Positions 1 to 6,685 of a stretch of 46,089 nt of DNA are shown here, piece after piece. Location: IMG/VR virus record IMGVR_UViG_3300023184_002113, positions 1 through 46,089 of that record; one strand, 5' to 3'. The notes below the pieces were generated by a model. The model saw nothing but the letters and a program-made list of their open reading frames with translations. It was not told the DNA's origin and made no database searches. The first letter of the stretch is position 1; the number at the start of each line of letters is the position of its first letter. Both the position numbers and the translations under genes were made by a program. This stretch comes from a virus.

Positions 1-337
1 TCACAGCCGTACCACTGTTACCAGTTACATAGTAGGTTAAGTCAATACCATACGCACGACCTACCGCTGTCGTAGCTGTTACACCTAAGCTCAATGTATT
101 CGTTGAACCTATTTGTCTAATATCAACAGCATTGTTATCACCGTAGATCTTAGCTGGAGTTGTATTACTTGACCCAACACCTTGTATACCACGCACCACG
201 TTACCTGCACCTGTCTGCGTGACGTCAATCGTACTATTATCACCACTTTGATCGATGTAGATGCTGTTGTCTGCTGCAAACGCTGTTATCGCAAACAAAG
301 CTAGCATCACTGCCCATAGTTTAATGTAATTGTACAT
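1..337 (-). CDS. Curlin-like secreted amyloid protein (partial, C-terminus beyond window)
   Basis: The first 112 residues are visible and the frame is open at the window edge. A Sec signal peptide of about 20 residues ends near AFAA, followed by two curlin-type repeats in which N-x(5)-Q-x-G-x(2)-N spacing recurs (QSGDNS, QTGAGN, then RQIGSTN). CsgA/CsgB proteins consist of such repeats and polymerise on the cell surface after export through CsgG. The ATG at 337 is preceded by AAGGAG at a good distance and overlaps the end of csgG by 17 nt, so the three genes are translationally coupled. Whether it is a nucleator (CsgB-like) or the main subunit (CsgA-like) cannot be told from the fragment. Confidence 0.75.
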   Translation of the reverse strand, partial: MYNYIKLWAVMLALFAITAFAADNSIYIDQSGDNSTIDVTQTGAGNVVRGIQGVGSSNTTPAKIYGDNNAVDIRQIGSTNTLSLGVTATTAVGRAYGIDLTYYVTGNSGTAV

Positions 338-1337
338 TTACTTGCTCCTTGGCCCGGGGGCCTTTAACTGAAGGTTGTTCTATATCAGAGACCTTCTCTT
401 TCTTCTTTACTGCTTTTGTAGTTGTCACCTTAGAAGTTTCAACTACGGTTGGGGTATCACCGCTGACAGGTTGCTGTGCTGGAGTAGTTTTGATCTCTAC
501 TGGGGTAGGAGCCGAGGGAGTGTCTATCCTAGGTCCAGCACCAACAATGTCATCAGTTTTGAAGTCCCATACACCTTTGAGCTGACCTTCTTTGATCAGT
601 TCAACGACAGCCGCTTCAACTGCTGCCTTGACCGCTTGCGTTCCGGGCTCATTTATAGTGAGTCCTGCTTCTAGTTCAAACGCCTGCGTACCATCTTTGA
701 TAAATTTCAGCATGGCCAAACTATCACTGGTGCTGTAAATTGTTTTCTGCACGTTTACACTGGCTAATACTTTACCTGTGTTAACGCTGATTAATCTCAA
801 ACTTACTGTTACTATATCTTCACTGTATTGTGTCTGTGGACCAATACCTAGTATACGTGCGGCAAAGCCACCGCTCTTAGTACTACTATCATATCCTGTG
901 ATACCACCCTCTACGATCACCCCAGCAAACATCATTGGGCTTAGTGGTTTAGCGTTGGCACCATCATAGGCTTCACGCATCTGACGTATAAGTTGACGTT
1001 CTTTAGTTAGGCTGTCAATGCCCACACGTTCAACTACCACAAACCATTGACCTCGACCTACATCGCTCAAGGCTTTGATAAGGAATGCTTCTGCACCCTG
1101 TGTAACCGCTGTTGACAAGTTAGCGATACTGGCACTAGGACGTCGTTGTCCTGTTTTATCTAAGAAACTGTAGACCGCTACTACCACTGGGCGACCTGCC
1201 GCAGGTGGTGGAATAACGTCAAACTCTTTCTGCATCAAGTTTTTAACTTTTGTAGGCTTTTCAGGACCCGTGACCATACTTGTGGTAGCACAGCCTGTCA
1301 AGCATAACAGTAAAAATAATGTTAATAACTTTTTCAT
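321..1337 (-). CDS. csgG: CsgG-type outer-membrane curli secretion lipoprotein
   Basis: CsgG forms the nonameric outer-membrane pore that exports curlin subunits. This 338-residue protein has a lipoprotein signal with lipobox LTGC (Cys16) and the full CsgG core: the RPVVVAVYSFLDKTGQ strand, the GQWFVVVERVGI segment, VEGGITGYDS, and the SVNVQKTIYS strand-turn. The ATG at 1337 is preferred over one 42 nt upstream because it has an AGAAGG ribosome site, lies 7 nt after the csgF stop, and begins a proper lipoprotein signal. The family is usually about 277 residues; here about 70 extra residues rich in Pro, Thr and Lys follow the core. Lies between csgF and the curlin-like gene. Confidence 0.93.
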   Translation of the reverse strand: MKKLLTLFLLLCLTGCATTSMVTGPEKPTKVKNLMQKEFDVIPPPAAGRPVVVAVYSFLDKTGQRRPSASIANLSTAVTQGAEAFLIKALSDVGRGQWFVVVERVGIDSLTKERQLIRQMREAYDGANAKPLSPMMFAGVIVEGGITGYDSSTKSGGFAARILGIGPQTQYSEDIVTVSLRLISVNTGKVLASVNVQKTIYSTSDSLAMLKFIKDGTQAFELEAGLTINEPGTQAVKAAVEAAVVELIKEGQLKGVWDFKTDDIVGAGPRIDTPSAPTPVEIKTTPAQQPVSGDTPTVVETSKVTTTKAVKKKEKVSDIEQPSVKGPRAKEQVNVQLH

Positions 1338-1344
1338 AGCCTTC

Positions 1345-1794
1345 TTATTGGAATACAAATTGTCCCAATGGTACTTCAATTGTTGTAGTTGATCCTGTTG
1401 GATCTACCACTGTTAAGGTAATGCTATCTAATCCGTTCTTTTGCCAGCTGATAACACTGCCTTCAAAATTAATAGTGCCGTGATCACTACCACCTGTAGC
1501 AAACATAGCAGTTGCTACGTTTTGGCTTATCTGAGCATAGATTCTTGACTCTAAATTGTTCAAAAACTTGGCCAAATTGGTGTTTTTCTTATCGTTTGCT
1601 TCCTTATCTAAGGCCGCTTGTAGGTCTTTTTTGATTTGTTCTTTACGTGTGTGCTCTTGGTTCTCAAGAGTTAAGACGTGAGATGAGTATCCGTTGCCAT
1701 TAAAGCTAGGACTCTTGAATGAATAGTCAGGGAGAGGTTGTGCTACAGCCAGACCTGATATAGATAGAAATAGGAATGAAATACATAGTTTCAT
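1345..1794 (-). CDS. csgF: CsgF-type curli assembly factor
   Basis: CsgF is exported through CsgG, plugs into the pore with its N-terminus and couples nucleation to secretion. The 149-residue product has a cleavable signal peptide ending near LAVA, then the CsgF N-terminal motif F-x-S-P-x-F-x-G-N (SFKSPSFNGNGY), which in the E. coli protein contacts CsgG. The C-terminal half carries the LTVVDPTGSTTTIEVPL strand pair typical of the family. An AAGGAG site precedes the start. It is the first gene of the csgF-csgG-curlin order. No csgE or csgD homologue is seen here. Length and motif agree well with the family (E. coli CsgF is about 138 residues). Confidence 0.9.
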   Translation of the reverse strand: MKLCISFLFLSISGLAVAQPLPDYSFKSPSFNGNGYSSHVLTLENQEHTRKEQIKKDLQAALDKEANDKKNTNLAKFLNNLESRIYAQISQNVATAMFATGGSDHGTINFEGSVISWQKNGLDSITLTVVDPTGSTTTIEVPLGQFVFQ

Positions 1795-1861
1795 TTTCTC
1801 GGCTCCTTATTACTATTTAACAGGAACGGAGATTAATTAACTATGTGTATTGTTGATTAGA

Positions 1862-2188
1862 TTAGTCTGGATTTACTGCTTCTGCAGCTTCTATTCTTTC
1901 TAAAATAATAGAATAAAAACTATCTACTTCCCCACCAAATTTGCCTGTTAAATGCTCAATACATTGGCGGCAGTAGTCATATTGCTGTGTTTGATATCCG
2001 TGTAGGAAATCATTGTGTAGTTTAATCCAATTTTCTAACTGTGGTAGATCACCGATTGATATCTTGTCTGCGGCTATTAGGCAAAATACTTCAATACTGT
2101 GTCCGTCTTTCTCTACAGTTTCTAGGTCCAATACTGTATATTTTTCACGCAATTTTTCAGCGTTTTCTCTACCAAATATAATATCCAT
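1862..2188 (-). CDS. Conserved-looking phage protein of unknown function (108 aa)
   Basis: I do not recognise a domain. The 108-residue product starts MDIIFGRENAEKL, is acidic and mostly helical, and has one C-x-x-C-like spot (CRQC) in the C-terminal half. The start at 2188 is chosen because the ATG overlaps the TAA of the upstream exonuclease gene (TAATG) and has GGAG 9 nt upstream. A longer frame upstream would run into the exonuclease gene. Translational coupling with the exonuclease suggests co-expression, not necessarily a shared function. Confidence 0.6.
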   Translation of the reverse strand: MDIIFGRENAEKLREKYTVLDLETVEKDGHSIEVFCLIAADKISIGDLPQLENWIKLHNDFLHGYQTQQYDYCRQCIEHLTGKFGGEVDSFYSIILERIEAAEAVNPD

Positions 2189-2721
2189 TAACGTTTCTCC
2201 GTAATACCACAACGTTCAAACACTGTTTGAACTGCTTGGGCTTGGCTCACAGCATCTTCTAAGGCATTGTGCAGGCCTGCTTTGTTCTTATCTCTAGGGT
2301 CACCATGTGTGCTTAATAGTGTGCGACTATCACGGATCTGCCAGAACTGCCACGGACAAGGTAAGTCCAATTGCCGATAAAGGTTTTCTAAGATAACGAT
2401 ATCAAACACAGGACCCTGTGCCCAGATGTTATCACACCCTACTATAAATCTATTTAACTGCTTGGTAAACTCATCTAACGAAACGCGATCGCCTTCACCT
2501 AATGCTTCTTCACGGACATCATCTGCTTGTCGGCCCCACCATTCAACAGTGTTATCATCTACATGGCGCCCAAGTGTGATCTGTTCATCAACACTGACAC
2601 GGAAGTAGATACCTTTATCTATAGGTTCCTGATTATAAGGACTAAACTTACAAGCACCAAAGGTTAATATAGTAGCATCTGGTCGTGTGCTTAATGTTTC
2701 TAAATCTAACATTATATCCAT
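2188..2721 (-). CDS. dexA: DexA-like 3'-5' exonuclease (DnaQ/RNase T fold)
   Basis: A DEDDh exonuclease of 177 residues, comparable with T4 exonuclease A (DexA), which degrades single-stranded DNA. Visible motifs are Exo I D6-L-E8, Exo II around D107 (GPVFDIVILENLY), and Exo III H151-N-A-L-E-D156, giving the full D-E-D-D-h set. The start overlaps the stop of the downstream-lying cytidylyltransferase-like gene by 1 nt, and the stop overlaps the next start. Its likely role is DNA turnover or end processing during phage replication or recombination. A host-type oligoribonuclease is less likely given the T4-like setting. Confidence 0.8.
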   Translation of the reverse strand: MDIMLDLETLSTRPDATILTFGACKFSPYNQEPIDKGIYFRVSVDEQITLGRHVDDNTVEWWGRQADDVREEALGEGDRVSLDEFTKQLNRFIVGCDNIWAQGPVFDIVILENLYRQLDLPCPWQFWQIRDSRTLLSTHGDPRDKNKAGLHNALEDAVSQAQAVQTVFERCGITEKR

Positions 2722-3179
2722 TATCGTTTACTTTCCGCTTCTGCTACACGTTTGCGAAGACTGCTGGAACTAAAACTGTGATCACGACTGTTAAAGATTA
2801 ATTTAATGTTGCGTTTGTTACAGATATCTTTACCTGTGAAATCTTTATCTTCGTATTCTATACCTAAGATACGGACATCGATAGGTAAGGTTAATAATAT
2901 GTCTTCAAGATCTTTTTCTGTATTGTAGACCACGATCTCATCTACATAGCGTGTTGCCGCTAGTTGTATTTGACGTTCTACTATACTTTGTATTGGTGCG
3001 TTCTTTTCAGGACGATCCCAGCTGGCATTATTTTGTAATCCAGCGATAAGATAATCACAGTGATTTTTAGCTTCACTTAGCATAGCAACATGACCAGCAT
3101 GCAGCATATCAAACTGGCTGGCTGTAAATCCTATGCGTAGGCCCTGTGCTTTTAATTCCTGGACTTTATTAAATATCAT
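2721..3179 (-). CDS. Cytidylyltransferase-like nucleotidyltransferase
   Basis: The N-terminus GFTASQFDMLHAGHVAML carries the H-x-G-H active-site motif of the TagD/RfaE-C/CoaD nucleotidyltransferase superfamily. Near the end SSSSLRKRV resembles the ISTT/ISSS-x-hydrophobic-R signature. The 152-residue length fits a stand-alone glycerol-3-phosphate or glycero-manno-heptose cytidylyltransferase domain. Such enzymes transfer CMP or AMP to a sugar or glycerol phosphate. The substrate cannot be read from the sequence; change of cell-surface sugar or a nucleotide/cofactor substrate are both possible. It overlaps the clpS end by 4 nt, so it is in the clpS transcript. Confidence 0.78.
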   Translation of the reverse strand: MIFNKVQELKAQGLRIGFTASQFDMLHAGHVAMLSEAKNHCDYLIAGLQNNASWDRPEKNAPIQSIVERQIQLAATRYVDEIVVYNTEKDLEDILLTLPIDVRILGIEYEDKDFTGKDICNKRNIKLIFNSRDHSFSSSSLRKRVAEAESKR

Positions 3180-3508
3180 TCTACTGGTTCTAGTTTAACC
3201 TGTAATGGAAATCCATTGTTACGGGCCAGTTGTGTTACTTCAACACCTTTTTGTTCTGCCATTTCATAAGGAAGTATCGCTGCTGTGCCGCTGCCTTCTT
3301 CATGAATTTTCATAGTAACAGCTTGTGCTTCTTCTGGACTATGATTGAATATTTCAATAAGAGTTTGGACGACAAATTCCATGGTAGTAACGCTGTCATT
3401 GATATAGATCACGCGATACAAGGGAGGTTCTTTCAAGTTGAGATTTGGAGTAGGTTTTACTCTAGTGACCGCTTTGGTGCCCATAAATTCCTTTTCGAAT
3501 GTCGTCAT
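3176..3508 (-). CDS. clpS: ClpS-type N-end rule adaptor
   Basis: ClpS delivers N-degron substrates to ClpAP and blocks other ClpA substrates. The 110-residue protein has the canonical Y-x-V-x-x-x-N-D core (N37 D38), the TTMEFVV helix, H69 in KIHEEG, and the C-terminal hydrophobic LARNNGFPLQVKLE strand. N, D and H are the N-degron pocket residues. No Shine-Dalgarno is obvious in the 40-nt leader, which instead holds a perfect 8-bp hairpin. A sigma70-type promoter sits inside the end of the hsp20 gene upstream. A phage ClpS could redirect host Clp proteolysis. Confidence 0.92.
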   Translation of the reverse strand: MTTFEKEFMGTKAVTRVKPTPNLNLKEPPLYRVIYINDSVTTMEFVVQTLIEIFNHSPEEAQAVTMKIHEEGSGTAAILPYEMAEQKGVEVTQLARNNGFPLQVKLEPVE

Positions 3509-3525
3509 ATTTTAGTTGATTAGTG

Positions 3526-3545
3526 AGGCAGTATCGCTACTGCCT
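3526..3545 (-). other. 5'-leader hairpin of clpS with GCGA tetraloop
   Basis: A perfect 8-bp stem (AGGCAGTA with TACTGCCT) closes a four-base loop that reads GCGA, a GNRA tetraloop, on the minus-strand RNA. It begins about 3 nt after the predicted transcription start of the clpS promoter and is not followed by a T run, so a 5' stabilising hairpin is more likely than a terminator. Confidence 0.55.
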
Positions 3546-3554
3546 ACACTATTA

Positions 3555-3583
3555 ATTATACTACTTCTGAAAGGTGATTGCAA
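3555..3583 (-). promoter_or_regulatory. Sigma70-type promoter for clpS operon
   Basis: Minus strand TTGCAA, 17-bp spacer, TATAAT. The -10 is consensus and the -35 matches 5 of 6. It overlaps the hsp20 stop region and predicts a start near 3548, 40 nt before clpS. Confidence 0.65.
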
Positions 3584-4004
3584 TCTTTTTTGGCTTAGCT
3601 GACTCTGGAACGATATGTTCTAAAGTAACAGTCAAGATACCATTTTTAACTTGGGCACCTTTGACTTCTACGTTGTCTGCTAGAGCAAATGTGCGTTCAA
3701 AGTCACGGCCTGCAATACCTTGATGTAGATACTGTTGTTCCGCTTTGTTTTCCTTGTTGACTGCACCCGTAACGACTAGTTCGTTGTTGACTATCTCAAC
3801 ATCCAACTCACTTTCATCAAAGCCCGCGACCGCTACTTCGATCTTCCAGATAGTTTCTGACTCTTTGATGATGTTGTAAGGTGGATAGTTACTGGCATTT
3901 AATGTGCCAGCTGTTCGGCTGAGCTCATCAAACATGCGGTCAAATCCTACTGCAAATCTTTGGATACTTGGAATATCCAAACTGTTAATATATACTTGTT
4001 TCAT
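3561..4004 (-). CDS. Hsp20 / IbpA-type small heat-shock protein
   Basis: An alpha-crystallin-domain chaperone (147 residues) that would hold unfolded proteins for DnaK. Visible are the domain start (IKESETIWKIEVAVAGFDES), the beta-strand pair ELVVTGAV, the F-x-R-x-F strand (GRDFERTFALADNVEV) and the hallmark G-x-L-T-V-T-L near the end, followed by a short tail ending PKKIAITFQK that may supply the I-x-I anchor. An AAGGAG ribosome site precedes the start. It lies 42 bp after dnaK with no promoter between, so it is probably co-transcribed with dnaK. Confidence 0.9.
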   Translation of the reverse strand: MKQVYINSLDIPSIQRFAVGFDRMFDELSRTAGTLNASNYPPYNIIKESETIWKIEVAVAGFDESELDVEIVNNELVVTGAVNKENKAEQQYLHQGIAGRDFERTFALADNVEVKGAQVKNGILTVTLEHIVPESAKPKKIAITFQK

Positions 4005-4046
4005 AGCTTATTCTCCTTATATAAAGCAAGATTAAATCAAGGACCC

Positions 4047-5963
4047 TTATTCGGCATCCTTTTTAACTTCAGTGAACTCAGCATCTACTACATCGCTGGG
4101 TTTTTCTGAATTCTGTTCAGCACCTGGTTGCACTTCTGCTTTGGCAGCTTCAGCAGCCTGATATGCTTTGAATAGTGGTTCTGCGGCTTTAGTCAATGCT
4201 TCTACTGCATCGGTGATAGCAGGAATGTCATCACCTTCGATAGCAGTTTCGACTGCCTTGACTGCTGTCTCGATAGCTGTCTTTTCATCTGCTGAGATCT
4301 TATCACCCAGATCTTTTAGTGTCTTGTTAACTTGATAAACTTGACTGTCAGCATTATTACGACTATCTACCAAGGCACGTTGTTTCTTATCAGCTTCGGC
4401 GTTGGCTTCAGCTTCTTCAACCATCTTAGCGATTTCGTCTTCACTCAGACCACTATTGGCTTTGATAGTGACTTTGTTTTCTTTACCAGTGTTTTTGTCC
4501 TTAGCTGAGACTTTTAAGATACCGTTGGCATCGATGTCAAGTGTGATCTCAATAGCTGGGATACCACGTGGTGCTGGAGCAATACCTTCTAGATTAAACT
4601 CACCTAGTTTCTTGTTGTCTTTAACAAACTCACGTTCTCCCTGTGCGATATTGACTGTTACCGCAGGTTGATTGTCCTCTGCTGTTGAGAATGTTTGACT
4701 AACTTTAGTAGGGATAGTCGTGTTTTTCTTGATAAGTTTAGTAAACACACCACCCATGGTTTCGATACCTAGACTCAATGGAGTAACGTCTAATAGTAAT
4801 ACGTCAGTCTTATCACCAGCAAGTACCGCACCTTGGATGGCCGCGCCAACTGCCACTGCTTCATCTGGGTTGACATCTTTACGTGGTGCTTTGCCAAATA
4901 GTTGTTCAACTGCTTCTTGCACCTTAGGCATACGTGTCTGACCACCAACTAGGATAACATCACTGATATCGTCTGGTGATACACCTGCATCTTTTAATGC
5001 TACCTTGCATGGCTCAATACTGCGTGTGATCAAGTCTTCAACCAGTGCTTCGAACTTAGCACGACTGATAGTCACGTTCAAGTGTTTAGGACCACTGGCA
5101 TCTGCTGTGATGTAAGGTAAGTTTACCGTAGTTTGATTACTGCTGGATAATTCAATTTTAGCTTTTTCAGCGGATTCTTTTAATCGTTGTAGACTCAGTT
5201 GATCTTTCTTAAGGTCAACACCTGACTCTTTCTTGAACTCATCGATGATGTAGTCCATCAAGCGTTGGTCAAAGTCTTCACCACCAAGGAATGTATCACC
5301 ATTGGTTGACAATACTTCAAATTGGAACTCACCATCTAGGTTGGCAATCTCGATAATACTCACGTCAAACGTGCCACCACCTAGGTCGTATACAGCGATC
5401 TTTTTATCTTTCTTATCAGCTTTGTCCATGCCAAATGCCAGTGCGGCCGCTGTTGGCTCATTGATGATACGCAATACTTCTAAGCCTGCGATCTTACCTG
5501 CATCTTTGGTCGCTTGACGTTGTGCATCGTTGAAGTAAGCTGGAACTGTGATAACTGCCTGTGAGACTTCGTAGCCGAGATAGTCTTCAGCAGTCTTTTT
5601 CATCTTGATCAATACTTCTGCTGAGATCTGTGGTGGTGCTAGTTCTCGATCATCAATCTTGACCCAAGCATCACCGTTTTTGTTTTTAACGATCTCAAAT
5701 GGCATTAGATCGATGTCTTTCTGCACTTCTTTTTCGTCAAACTTACGACCAATTAGTCGTTTAGCCGCATAGACTGTTTTCTTTGGATTAGTTACTGCTT
5801 GACGTTTGGCTGGTGCACCAACTAGGATCTCATCGCCATAGGCAACGATACTAGGTGTAGTTCTAGCACCTTCATTGTTTTCAATTACTTTGGGTTTGTT
5901 GTTTTCTAGGATAGCCACGCATGAGTTTGTGGTTCCTAAGTCGATACCGATGATCTTAGACAT
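4047..5963 (-). CDS. dnaK: Full-length DnaK (Hsp70) chaperone
   Basis: Complete 638-residue Hsp70. The ATPase domain has phosphate-1 [10 protein letters not shown] at residue 5, phosphate-2 [12 protein letters not shown] near 190-200 and the adenosine motif [12 protein letters not shown]; the interdomain linker is [12 protein letters not shown]; the substrate domain and helical lid are intact and the C-terminus keeps an acidic tail ([14 protein letters not shown]). It is host-sized and appears functional. Segments such as [11 protein letters not shown] and KKTAEDYLG look betaproteobacterial, pointing to capture from such a host. No dnaJ or grpE is in the window, so host co-chaperones would be needed. 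The leader is about 80 nt with AAGGAG before the ATG. Confidence 0.98.
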   Translation of the reverse strand: MSKIIGIDLGTTNSCVAILENNKPKVIENNEGARTTPSIVAYGDEILVGAPAKRQAVTNPKKTVYAAKRLIGRKFDEKEVQKDIDLMPFEIVKNKNGDAWVKIDDRELAPPQISAEVLIKMKKTAEDYLGYEVSQAVITVPAYFNDAQRQATKDAGKIAGLEVLRIINEPTAAALAFGMDKADKKDKKIAVYDLGGGTFDVSIIEIANLDGEFQFEVLSTNGDTFLGGEDFDQRLMDYIIDEFKKESGVDLKKDQLSLQRLKESAEKAKIELSSSNQTTVNLPYITADASGPKHLNVTISRAKFEALVEDLITRSIEPCKVALKDAGVSPDDISDVILVGGQTRMPKVQEAVEQLFGKAPRKDVNPDEAVAVGAAIQGAVLAGDKTDVLLLDVTPLSLGIETMGGVFTKLIKKNTTIPTKVSQTFSTAEDNQPAVTVNIAQGEREFVKDNKKLGEFNLEGIAPAPRGIPAIEITLDIDANGILKVSAKDKNTGKENKVTIKANSGLSEDEIAKMVEEAEANAEADKKQRALVDSRNNADSQVYQVNKTLKDLGDKISADEKTAIETAVKAVETAIEGDDIPAITDAVEALTKAAEPLFKAYQAAEAAKAEVQPGAEQNSEKPSDVVDAEFTEVKKDAE

Positions 5964-6004
5964 ATAGTTTCTCCTTTAATTAAGCAAGATCTAAAATATA
6001 AAGC

Positions 6005-6015
6005 CCTAAATTAGG
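6005..6015. repeat. Perfect palindrome in dnaK leader
   Basis: CCTAAATTAGG is an 11-bp palindrome inside the predicted 5' leader of dnaK, between the promoter and the gene. It could be an operator half-site pair or a small RNA stem. No heat-shock (sigma32) consensus is seen. Confidence 0.35.
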
Positions 6016-6049
6016 CACTCTATACAATTATTTATTTCTTTAAAACTTT

Positions 6050-6078
6050 ATTATATACTAATATAACTTCTTGGGCAA
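6050..6078 (-). promoter_or_regulatory. Sigma70-type promoter for dnaK-hsp20
   Basis: Minus strand TTGCCC, 17-bp spacer, TATAAT; the -35 is weaker than in neighbouring promoters. It lies across the end of the bS21 gene and predicts a start near 6043, giving an 80-nt leader. Confidence 0.5.
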
Positions 6079-6291
6079 CTGTTGGCTCTGTAGTTTCTTT
6101 TGCCAACGGTTTTTGGCTGCTGATGCTTTACGTTTACGTTTGGTAGTAGGTTTTTCGTAGTGTTCACGACCACGCATATCTAATAATAGTCCGCTGTCCT
6201 GTATCTTTTTCTTAAACTTACGCATGGCCTGTTCGACGTTGTCGTTCTTAACGTAGACAGTGCTGCCTTTCAATGAATTTTCAAATGCCAT
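6058..6291 (-). CDS. rpsU: Ribosomal protein bS21
   Basis: A 77-residue bS21 homologue. It has the typical VKNDNVEQAMRKFKKK helix, the L-L-x-x-x-R-x-R-E-x-Y-E-K-P segment (DMRGREHYEKPTTKRKRK) and a basic C-terminal tail (KNRWQKKLQSQQ). bS21 sits at the 30S platform next to the anti-Shine-Dalgarno end of 16S rRNA. Phage bS21 genes are established in aquatic phages and are thought to replace the host protein. It has its own near-consensus promoter and a ribosome site (AAGGAC). Length and basic character match cellular bS21 (about 70 residues). Confidence 0.95.
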   Translation of the reverse strand: MAFENSLKGSTVYVKNDNVEQAMRKFKKKIQDSGLLLDMRGREHYEKPTTKRKRKASAAKNRWQKKLQSQQLPKKLY

Positions 6292-6330
6292 ATAGTCCTT
6301 TATAGTAGTATATTATTTACCATTGTGACT

Positions 6331-6360
6331 ATTATAACATGATTTATTCAACTAGGTCAA
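6331..6360 (-). promoter_or_regulatory. Strong extended -10 sigma70-type promoter for rpsU
   Basis: Minus strand TTGACC, 18-bp spacer, TGTTATAAT: consensus -10 with a TGN extension. Predicted start near 6324 leaves a 33-nt leader. One of the best promoters in the window, consistent with high early expression of bS21. Confidence 0.75.
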
Positions 6361-6685
6361 CCGTAGTTTGTTCAATTTTTTGGAAATACTCTAAAGGATT
6401 GAAGAATTCCTGTCCAAATCCATAGCGAATACCACTGGTAACTTTGACTTGGCTTGAATCATTGATCAAGTAAGCATCAGCTGAATGGCCCAGATGATTC
6501 AACCATTCCAAATCATACATGTCACCTCTATAGGTATAGACATCAAAATTGGTCTTACTAGTTTTAAGGAATACTAACAGATCACCAAAATCTTTGGTAT
6601 CACAGTCTATCAATACCACTGTGTGATGATCAGTTTTTTCTACTGTGCTGGGATAGGTTATTAGCCTATTGTTTTGATTTTCCAT
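6344..6685 (-). CDS. Phage protein of unknown function (113 aa)
   Basis: I do not recognise the family. The 113-residue product has alternating strands and helices (TVVLIDCDTKDFGDLLVFL, FDVYTYRGDMYDLEWLNHL) resembling a small Rossmann-like fold, but without catalytic motifs I can name. Its start lies within the end of the preceding structural gene (20-nt overlap), placing it at the tail of the late transcript that carries the frameshifted membrane protein. The rpsU promoter begins inside its 3' end. Confidence 0.6.
   Translation of the reverse strand: MENQNNRLITYPSTVEKTDHHTVVLIDCDTKDFGDLLVFLKTSKTNFDVYTYRGDMYDLEWLNHLGHSADAYLINDSSQVKVTSGIRYGFGQEFFNPLEYFQKIEQTTVDLVE

Noticed and set aside
5964-6057. 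Heat-shock (sigma32) promoter before dnaK
   Set aside because: No CTTGAA/CCCCAT-like pair at the right distance; a sigma70-type site is the better reading.
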